Source: Billgrantia gudaonensis
GTDB lineage: Bacteria; Pseudomonadota; Gammaproteobacteria; Pseudomonadales; Halomonadaceae
Length of the DNA stretch: 64,000 bases
NCBI RefSeq assembly: GCF_900100195.1
Contig: NZ_FNES01000017.1
Coordinates: forward strand, 18,858 to 82,857
Reading direction: 5' to 3'
Below the pieces are notes generated by a model that was not told the origin of the DNA, did no database searches, and saw only the letters and a program-made list of their open reading frames with translations. The translations under genes were made by a program, and so were the position numbers. Positions 58,689-64,000 of the stretch are shown here, piece after piece (the stretch's first letter is position 1; the number at the start of each line of letters is the position of its first letter).

Positions 58689-59381
58689 TCAAACGAAAGC
58701 GGACTGATCGATGGTGATGCCCGGCCCCATGGTGGTGGACAGGGTCATCTTCTTGAAATAGACACCCTTGGACGTGCTCGGCTTGAGCTTCTTCAGATCG
58801 GCGACGAGCGCCTCGAGGTTGCCGCGAATCGCATCGGCCTCGAAATCGGCCTTGCCCAGAGTGGTGTGAATGATGCCGTTCTTGTCGGTGCGGAAACGCA
58901 CTTGACCCGCCTTGGCATTCTTCACCGCGGTAGCCACGTCGGGCGTCACCGTCCCGACCTTGGGATTGGGCATCAGGCCTCGCGGACCGAGGATCTGGCC
59001 CAACTGACCGACGACGCGCATGGCGTCCGGCGAAGCGATGACCACGTCGAAATCCAGCTGACCCTTCTTCACCTGCTCGGCCAGCTCATCCATACCGACG
59101 ATGTCGGCACCGGCTTCCTTGGCGGCATCGGCATTGGCACCCTGGGTAAAGACGGCAACGCGCACGTCCTTGCCGGTGCCGTTGGGCATGACGGTGGCGC
59201 CACGCACGACTTGATCGGACTTGCGTGGATCGACGCCGAGATTGATGGCGACGTCCACGGACTCTTTGAACTTGACGGTGGACAGCTCAGAAAGCAGACC
59301 CACGGCCTCTTCCAGCGAGTAGACCTTGGAAGCATCGACCTTCTCGCGGATCATCTGTGCACGCTTGGACAGTTTAGCCAT
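58689..59381 (-). CDS. rplA: 50S ribosomal protein L1
   Basis: A 230-residue uL1 (E. coli 234), the mobile stalk protein that guides E-site tRNA and represses the rplKA mRNA. Conserved parts: [39 protein letters not shown] and SSTKGVY-like [20 protein letters not shown]. It lies two bases behind rplK, typical of the coupled pair. Confidence 0.97.
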   Translation of the reverse strand: MAKLSKRAQMIREKVDASKVYSLEEAVGLLSELSTVKFKESVDVAINLGVDPRKSDQVVRGATVMPNGTGKDVRVAVFTQGANADAAKEAGADIVGMDELAEQVKKGQLDFDVVIASPDAMRVVGQLGQILGPRGLMPNPKVGTVTPDVATAVKNAKAGQVRFRTDKNGIIHTTLGKADFEADAIRGNLEALVADLKKLKPSTSKGVYFKKMTLSTTMGPGITIDQSAFV

Positions 59382-59383
59382 GA

Positions 59384-59815
59384 TCAGAGACCCTCCACGT
59401 TCAGGCCCATGCTGCGGGCGCTACCGGCAATGGTACGCACCGCGGCGTCGAGATCGGCAGCCGTCAGATCCGGCTCCTTGGTCTTGGCGATCTCTTCGAG
59501 CTGCTCACGGGTCACGGTACCGACCTTCTTCTTGTTCGGCTCGCCGGAGCCGGACTTGATGCCAGCCGCCTTCTTCAGCAGGACTGCGGCGGGCGGTGTC
59601 TTGGTGATGAAGGTGAAGCTGCGGTCGGAGTAGACGGTGATCACCACGGGCGTCGGCAGACCCGGCTCGATGTCCTGGGTGGCGGCATTGAACGCCTTGC
59701 AGAACTCCATGATGTTCACGCCGTGCTGACCCAGCGCGGGCCCTACGGGCGGACTCGGATTGGCTTTACCCGCTGCCACCTGCAGCTTGATGTAAGCCTG
59801 AACTTTCTTGGCCAT
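59384..59815 (-). CDS. rplK: 50S ribosomal protein L11
   Basis: A 143-residue uL11 (E. coli 142) of the GTPase-associated centre, required for RelA activation. The proline-rich N-terminal part is [20 protein letters not shown] and the rRNA-binding C-terminal part has GTARSMGL-like [16 protein letters not shown] hairpin like an L1 target lies just upstream. Confidence 0.97.
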   Translation of the reverse strand: MAKKVQAYIKLQVAAGKANPSPPVGPALGQHGVNIMEFCKAFNAATQDIEPGLPTPVVITVYSDRSFTFITKTPPAAVLLKKAAGIKSGSGEPNKKKVGTVTREQLEEIAKTKEPDLTAADLDAAVRTIAGSARSMGLNVEGL

Positions 59816-59830
59816 GTTGAACTCCAGTTT

Positions 59831-59855
59831 GGGTCGTAGCGCCTTTCGGCTCCCC
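59831..59855 (-). promoter_or_regulatory. candidate L1-binding leader of rplKA
   Basis: On the minus strand GGGGA-GCC-GAAA-GGC-GCTACGA-CCC: an upper stem GCC/GGC with a GAAA tetraloop, a lower stem GGG/CCC and an asymmetric internal loop. This is the shape of L1 targets on 23S rRNA and on rplK leaders. It ends 16 bases before the rplK ATG. Confidence 0.6.
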
Positions 59856-59904
59856 GGATGACACGGCCGCCATGCGGCCGCCTAGTGCTCGCTAGGTCGA
59901 GTCG

Positions 59905-60438
59905 CTATTCCTTCTCGACCTGCGCAAATTCCAACTCGACGGGCGTCGCTCGCCCGAAAATCAGCACGCTGACCTGCAGACGGCTCTTGTCGTAGTTGAC
60001 CTCTTCCACGACACCGTTGAAGTCGGCGAACGGGCCATCGACGACCCGCACGGACTGCCCAGGCTCGAACAGCGTCTTGGGGCGCGGCTTGTCGGTGCCG
60101 TCCTTGACGCGACGCAGGATGGCATCCGCCTCTTTCTGGGTGATCGGCGCCGGCTTTTCCTTGGTGCCGCCGATGAACCCCATCACCCGCGGCGTCTCGT
60201 TGACCAGATGCCAGGTCGCGTCATCCATTTCCATCTCGACCAGCACGTAGCCTGGGTAGAACTTGCGTTCGCTCTTGCGACGCTTGCCGTCCCGCATCTC
60301 GACGACTTCTTCCGTCGGCACCAGGATCTCGCCGAAGCGATCTTCCATGCCGTAAAGCTTCACGCGCTCATTGAGCGAGCGCATGACATGCTTTTCGAAG
60401 CCGGAATAGGCGTGAACGACGTACCAACGCTTGGACAT
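59905..60438 (-). CDS. nusG: transcription antitermination/elongation factor NusG
   Basis: A 177-residue NusG (E. coli 181). The NGN domain starts [20 protein letters not shown] and the C-terminal KOW domain reads [20 protein letters not shown]. It links RNA polymerase with Rho or with S10 of the leading ribosome. AGGAG lies before the ATG at 60438; the longer open frame overlaps secE. Eight bases behind secE. Confidence 0.97.
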   Translation of the reverse strand: MSKRWYVVHAYSGFEKHVMRSLNERVKLYGMEDRFGEILVPTEEVVEMRDGKRRKSERKFYPGYVLVEMEMDDATWHLVNETPRVMGFIGGTKEKPAPITQKEADAILRRVKDGTDKPRPKTLFEPGQSVRVVDGPFADFNGVVEEVNYDKSRLQVSVLIFGRATPVELEFAQVEKE

Positions 60439-60446
60439 GAGTACTC

Positions 60447-60815
60447 CTAACCGATGACGCCGGACATCGCCCAGCCAAGAAGGGTGTCGATCAGCCACAG
60501 CATCAGCCCGACCACCAATACCGCAACCAGGACGATGGCCGTGGTCTGCACCGTTTCCGGTCGCGTCGGCCATACGACGCGTTGAATCTCTTTCTTGGCG
60601 TTCTTGGCCAGCTCGGCGAGCTCACGCCCTTTCGCCGTCGTCAGCGCAATCAACCCAGCGGCCACGCTCAGGACAACGACGCCCAGTACGCGATAGAGGA
60701 TCGCCTGATCCGCGAAATAGGTGTTGCCGACGATGGCAAGAACCAGCAGTGTGACAACAACCGCCCACTTGAGCCCGTCGTGGCGCGACTCCTGCACCTC
60801 GGCGTTATGTTTCAT
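60447..60815 (-). CDS. secE: protein translocase subunit SecE
   Basis: A 122-residue SecE (E. coli 127) with three membrane helices (about 17-34, 41-60, 92-113) and the conserved amphipathic stretch [20 protein letters not shown] before the last one. GAGGAG precedes the ATG at 60815. It is co-transcribed with tRNA-Trp upstream and nusG downstream. Confidence 0.96.
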   Translation of the reverse strand: MKHNAEVQESRHDGLKWAVVVTLLVLAIVGNTYFADQAILYRVLGVVVLSVAAGLIALTTAKGRELAELAKNAKKEIQRVVWPTRPETVQTTAIVLVAVLVVGLMLWLIDTLLGWAMSGVIG

Positions 60816-60890
60816 GAAAACGAGACTCCTCAGAGTGCGGCGATCGAATCGAGTATCTTCCGATGGGCATCTAGCCAACCTGGGGAAGGT

Positions 60891-60966
<76 letters not shown>

Positions 60967-61016
60967 GTACCTGACGGCTCCACCCTTTGCAGATGGCGTG
61001 CGCGACAGCGGGCGCC

Positions 61017-61045
61017 ATGATAGCTAAGCTATCGCCGACTGACAA
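61017..61045 (-). promoter_or_regulatory. sigma70 promoter of tRNA-Trp-secE-nusG
   Basis: On the minus strand TTGTCA (61045-61040), 17 bases, TATCAT (61022-61017), followed by a GC-rich discriminator. It lies between the terminator at 61073 and tRNA-Trp. Confidence 0.8.
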
Positions 61046-61072
61046 CCCCTTCACCCCGCAGGGACGAAAAGA

Positions 61073-61096
61073 AAAGGCGAGCCGCGGCTCGCCTTT
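61073..61096 (-). terminator. terminator after tRNA-Thr
   Basis: AAAGGCGAGCC and GGCTCGCCTTT with a two-base loop, followed on the minus strand by TCTTTTC. It ends the tRNA-Tyr-Gly-Thr transcript at the position where many relatives continue into tufB. Confidence 0.85.
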
Positions 61097-61102
61097 CGCT
61101 GT

Positions 61103-61177
61103 TGGAGCTCATGGACGGATTTGAACCGTCGACCTCACCCTTACCAAGGGTGTGCTCTACCCCTGAGCTACATGAGC
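61103..61177 (-). tRNA. tRNA-Thr (GGT)
   Basis: A 75-base cloverleaf: acceptor GCTCATG/CATGAGC, anticodon stem CACCC/GGGTG with loop TTGGTAA, anticodon GGT, and encoded CCA. Third tRNA of the Tyr-Gly-Thr set. Confidence 0.96.
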
Positions 61178-61188
61178 TTGATCTTGCT

Positions 61189-61262
<74 letters not shown>

Positions 61263-61309
61263 CTACCCACTCTGGCTGCCGAATCGCCAAAGCCGATTGC
61301 AGCAAAAAC

Positions 61310-61394
<85 letters not shown>

Positions 61395-61407
61395 AACATG
61401 GCGGGCT

Positions 61408-61435
61408 ATTCTACCGCCTCCTGAGGCGATGTCAA
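61408..61435 (-). promoter_or_regulatory. sigma70 promoter of the tRNA-Tyr-Gly-Thr operon
   Basis: On the minus strand TTGACA (61435-61430), 16 bases, TAGAAT (61413-61408), then AGCCCGCC, a GC-rich discriminator as in stringently controlled stable RNA promoters. The spacer contains the short inverted repeat CGCCTC/GAGGCG. Confidence 0.85.
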
Positions 61436-61505
61436 ATGCCTGTTTTACCAGGCGACTTTCGCGGCCAGCGCACCCGTGGCGCCTCCCAGGACGCGACGCA
61501 TTTTG

Positions 61506-62345
61506 TCAAAGCAGCATGGAGAATGCAAGGCCGGCCCGTATTTTTTCCAGCCCCGCCGGTGCAGGCACGCGCGGCGCTCCTGACATGCGTCCATTCCTTT
61601 CGGCTGCGGTCAGCGGAAAGCAGGCTTCCAAGCCTCCATACACCATGTCCGGCCACACGGCATGGGGCGACTGCACGCCTCGCGCCACGACACGAGCATC
61701 ACCGCCGGTAAGCAGCATCGGCAAGGCCACGCCCTCTCGATCGCATACTTCGCTGTAGATACGATTCACGGCACTGACCGCAGCCAGATAGATGCCGTGG
61801 TTGACCGCCTCCACCGTCCGCGTGCCAGGCAGCAGCAACTCCTCTGCCTCGCTGTCAGGATCGATGGCCACATTGCGGGTGCCGAGCTTGAGACTCTCCT
61901 TCATCAAGCGCAAGCCAGGCAGAATGTAACCGCCGAGATGTCGCCCCCCGGGCAGCACGAAATCAACGGTGATGGCGCTGCCGCAGTCGACGGCACAGCA
62001 CCCCCCCGCCAGCTGATACCCCGCAAGAACTCCCATCCAGCGATCCACGCCCAGCCGATGAGGTTCGACATAGCCATTGACCACGCCCAACGCCTCGGGC
62101 GTCGAGCGCGCGACATGTACTTGCGGAACGCTCCGATGCAACAACGACACCGTCTGCTCGAGCACGGCCGCCCGCGCCACGCTCGAAATTCGCACTGCCT
62201 CGACCACGTCGAGATCGGGGATATCGGCCCCAGGCTTCCACTGTTCACGGGTCCATACCGCACCTCGCGAGCGAATCTCGCTGCTATCGGCGTCCTTCAG
62301 TCGCCACTTGGAGAGCGTGTTGCCGATATCCAGATCGAGAATCAT
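61506..62345 (-). CDS. coaX: type III pantothenate kinase
   Basis: A 279-residue CoaX, catalysing the first step of CoA synthesis. The ASKHA-fold phosphate loop is DIGNTLSKWR at 6-15; GVDRWMGVLAG and VDCGSAITVDFV are the next conserved blocks, and GGYILPGLRLMKESL follows. The ATG overlaps the birA stop (ATGA), so the pair is coupled, as in Pseudomonas and relatives. Confidence 0.94.
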   Translation of the reverse strand: MILDLDIGNTLSKWRLKDADSSEIRSRGAVWTREQWKPGADIPDLDVVEAVRISSVARAAVLEQTVSLLHRSVPQVHVARSTPEALGVVNGYVEPHRLGVDRWMGVLAGYQLAGGCCAVDCGSAITVDFVLPGGRHLGGYILPGLRLMKESLKLGTRNVAIDPDSEAEELLLPGTRTVEAVNHGIYLAAVSAVNRIYSEVCDREGVALPMLLTGGDARVVARGVQSPHAVWPDMVYGGLEACFPLTAAERNGRMSGAPRVPAPAGLEKIRAGLAFSMLL

Positions 62346-63325
62346 GAGCGACCACGCACGCTGATCTCGCCCCCCGCCAGGCGTTCTCGCGCTCCGTCGC
62401 GGTGAACCCAGAGATTGCCGAACTCATCCACCGACTTGGCCATCGCGGTCTGGCGCTGGCCCCCTCGCAGCACCTCGACTTCGCAGTCGGCATAGGCGTG
62501 GCGCGAGTTCCAGGCGTCCTGCCATGCGGCAAAGCCCTCCTCTTCGTAACCCGCCAGCAAGGGCAGCAGTTCCTCCAGCAACTCTATCGCCAGACGGTTA
62601 CGCGTCAGCCCGGCTGCCTGATCGGTCACTGCAGCAACAGGGCGGTCGAGACTGGCGCGGAAATTCTGCGGCAGATCGAAATTGATCCCCATGCCGACGA
62701 CGACCTCGCAAGGCCCTTCTGCGTCGCCACTGATCTCCACGAGGATCCCCGACAGCTTACCAAGATTGTCATCTTCGTCCGCCAGGAGAACGTCATTGGG
62801 CCACTTGAGCCGAGGCCGGGCCCCATGCCGCTCCAGCACCTGGGCAAGCACCACGCCAACGGCCAGACTCAGCCCTTCCAATGCCGCCACGCCGGCATCG
62901 AAACGCCAGCCGATGGAGAACATCAGCGCCCGCCCCCAGGGCGTACTCCAGGTCCGACCGCGCCGGCCCCGCCCCGCGCTCTGTTGCTCGACCAGGCAGA
63001 CTTCTCCGTGCCCAGCGCCATGGGCAAATCGCTGGCGAATGAACTCATTGCTAGATGGCAGCGTCTCTTCCATGAACAGTCGCACGAGGTGCTGACGCCC
63101 GTCACGTGACAGACCGGCCACGATCGACGCGCCGTCAAGCAGCTCCAACGGCTCGGCTAGCCGGTAGCCTTGACCCTTGACCGCCTCGAGAGGGATATCC
63201 AAGGCCTCGAGCTTCTTCAGTTGCTTCCACACCGCCGTGCGTGACACCCCCAAGCGCTCACCGAGTTGCTCCCCGGAGTGGAACTCTCCGTCGCTCAACA
63301 GGCGGATCAAATCACCGATGGTCAT
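62342..63325 (-). CDS. birA: biotin-protein ligase/biotin operon repressor BirA
   Basis: A 327-residue bifunctional BirA (E. coli 321). A winged helix at the N terminus (GEFHSGEQLGERLGVSRTAV) binds DNA; the catalytic domain has QSAGRGRRGRTW for biotinyl-AMP and LKWPNDVLL. It biotinylates the acetyl-CoA carboxylase carrier and represses biotin genes. The ATG at 63325 is chosen by length; ATG at 63355 is an alternative. Confidence 0.93.
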   Translation of the reverse strand: MTIGDLIRLLSDGEFHSGEQLGERLGVSRTAVWKQLKKLEALDIPLEAVKGQGYRLAEPLELLDGASIVAGLSRDGRQHLVRLFMEETLPSSNEFIRQRFAHGAGHGEVCLVEQQSAGRGRRGRTWSTPWGRALMFSIGWRFDAGVAALEGLSLAVGVVLAQVLERHGARPRLKWPNDVLLADEDDNLGKLSGILVEISGDAEGPCEVVVGMGINFDLPQNFRASLDRPVAAVTDQAAGLTRNRLAIELLEELLPLLAGYEEEGFAAWQDAWNSRHAYADCEVEVLRGGQRQTAMAKSVDEFGNLWVHRDGARERLAGGEISVRGRS

Positions 63326-63520
63326 GCCCTCTGCCCCGTGCGGGAAAAGCTCCATTCTATCGGAACCGCCACAGCCTCGGAAATGCGATGCCATTGAAAA
63401 AGGCCAATCCCAAACGCGACACCCCCAGCCGCGTTCGAAGCTGTTTTTTCGAAATGCCTGCCTGCCGATATTCGTGGCCGTGACCTTCCGCGACTCGCCC
63501 GGGAAGGCCCCTAAATGACG
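63326..63520. other. spacer between birA and the rRNA operon end
   Basis: No gene or clear signal seen. Short open frames here have no Shine-Dalgarno and no protein-like composition. It must contain the birA promoter, but I could not single out a convincing -35/-10 pair. Confidence 0.5.
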
Positions 63521-63545
63521 AAACCCCAGCCATTGGCTGGGGTTT
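63521..63545 (-). terminator. second terminator of the rRNA operon
   Basis: AAACCCCAGCC, loop ATT, GGCTGGGGTTT: a perfect 11-pair stem. On the minus strand it follows a 5S-like remnant. Confidence 0.85.
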
Positions 63546-63552
63546 CTGAAGC

Positions 63553-63603
63553 AGTGCCTGACGATGAGCTACCTCGGGGTGAGAGCGCCCGGCCCTCCCA
63601 CAC
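63553..63603 (-). pseudogene. 5S rRNA 3'-end remnant
   Basis: AGTGCCTGACGATGAGCTAC at 63553-63572 matches the 3' end of the intact 5S gene (63675-63694) in all but one base, and GTGTGGG at the far side corresponds to the 5S GTGTGGGG block. The bases between diverge and the rest of the gene is missing. Like the intact gene, it is followed by its own terminator. Confidence 0.65.
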
Positions 63604-63634
63604 GGTAAAGAGCGGGTTTTCCCATGCCCATGAA

Positions 63635-63666
63635 AAAATCCCGAGCACTGTCGTACTCGGGATTTT
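63635..63666 (-). terminator. terminator after the 5S rRNA
   Basis: AAAATCCCGAG (63635-63645), ten-base loop, CTCGGGATTTT (63656-63666), with six T in a row on the minus strand. It lies ten bases behind the 5S gene. Confidence 0.9.
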
Positions 63667-63675
63667 GGGAATAAG

Positions 63676-63794
63676 TGCCTGACGATGACCTACTCTCGCA
63701 TGGGGAGACCCCACACTACCATCGGCGCTGAGCGGTTTCACTGCTGAGTTCGGCATGGGATCAGGTGGTTCCCACTCGCTATGGTCGTCAGGCG
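63676..63794 (-). rRNA. rrf: 5S ribosomal RNA
   Basis: About 119 bases with the outer stem GCCTGACGA/TCGTCAGGC and the conserved interior GAACTCAGCAGTGAAAC and GTAGTGTGGGGTCTCCCCAT. Ends are placed by the terminal stem and may be off by one or two bases. Confidence 0.95.
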
Positions 63795-63873
63795 AAACAC
63801 CGTGAATCATGCCAACCAACGTCTCGTCGTATCCGTCAATCGTGCGCGTCATGCGCAGACCCCTTGGGGTTAT

Positions 63874-64000
63874 ATGGTCAAGCCTCACGGGCCATTAGTA
63901 CCGGTTAGCTCAACGCCTTGCAGCGCGTCCACACCCGGCCTATCAACCAGCTGGTCTTGCTGGGCCCTTCAGGAGGCTCGAGGCCTCGGGGATGTCTCAT
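63874..64000 (-). rRNA. rrl: 23S ribosomal RNA, 3' end (partial)
   Basis: The last ~127 bases of 23S rRNA: on the minus strand the segments GCTGGTTGATAGGCCGGGTG, GTTGAGCTAACCGGTACTAA and GTGAGGCTTGACC match the conserved 3' end. The gene continues beyond the window. About 80 bases separate it from the 5S gene, with no tRNA between. Confidence 0.95.

Noticed and set aside
63511..63888. 125-codon minus-strand open frame over the 5S region
   Set aside because: It overlaps the 5S rRNA gene, its terminator and the 5S remnant, so it is not coding.

Overview
This is chromosomal DNA of a high-GC gammaproteobacterium, most likely a member of the Halomonadaceae (Halomonas or Chromohalobacter type). 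Reasons: gammaproteobacterial order of the rpoBC, str, S10, spc and alpha ribosomal clusters, FabA/FabB unsaturated fatty acid synthesis, an RNA polymerase-recycling RapA, protein lengths close to Enterobacteria/Pseudomonas orthologues, and a genome-wide style of c-di-GMP enzymes. The genus is inferred from gene order and protein resemblance only.

Left third (1-30 kb), mostly accessory and housekeeping genes: two c-di-GMP enzymes back to back, a universal stress protein, a DASS-type anion symporter with a small membrane protein, an unusual Lgt-like/TlpA fusion, and rapA. From 9.7 to 19.5 kb lies a light/singlet-oxygen-type cluster: a TIGR01777 epimerase and a renalase-like flavoprotein read divergently from a spacer with two TGTACA boxes, followed by an operon coding for a MerR/LitR-like regulator, photolyase, NTF2-like protein, SDR, FAD oxidoreductase, DUF1365, a CFA-like methyltransferase and DUF2878. 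The operon promoter carries TGTACA-N12-TGTACA, and the regulator has lost the B12 ligands of CarH, which points to a B12-independent (class II LitR) type. Then come a third c-di-GMP enzyme, fabA-fabB, plsC with an RmlD-like protein, ssb, a YajR-like transporter and uvrA.

Right half (30-64 kb), all on the minus strand and read from right to left: an rRNA operon end (23S 3' end, 5S, terminators and a 5S remnant), birA-coaX, tRNA-Tyr/Gly/Thr, tRNA-Trp-secE-nusG, rplKAJL-rpoBC, rpsL-rpsG-fusA-tuf, then the S10, spc and alpha operons from rpsJ to rplQ. Strong sigma70 promoters are visible before tRNA-Tyr, tRNA-Trp, rpsL and rpsJ. The site where many relatives carry tufB (between tRNA-Thr and tRNA-Trp) holds a terminator instead.

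The most striking observation is in the 153-base spacer between rpsJ and rplC. The RNA there reproduces a segment of 23S rRNA domain I, the region reported as the binding site of ribosomal protein L4. It differs from the rRNA by compensated stem changes and ends directly at the rplC Shine-Dalgarno sequence. This looks like an rRNA-mimicking L4 autoregulatory element placed inside the operon, whereas the leader before rpsJ is short.
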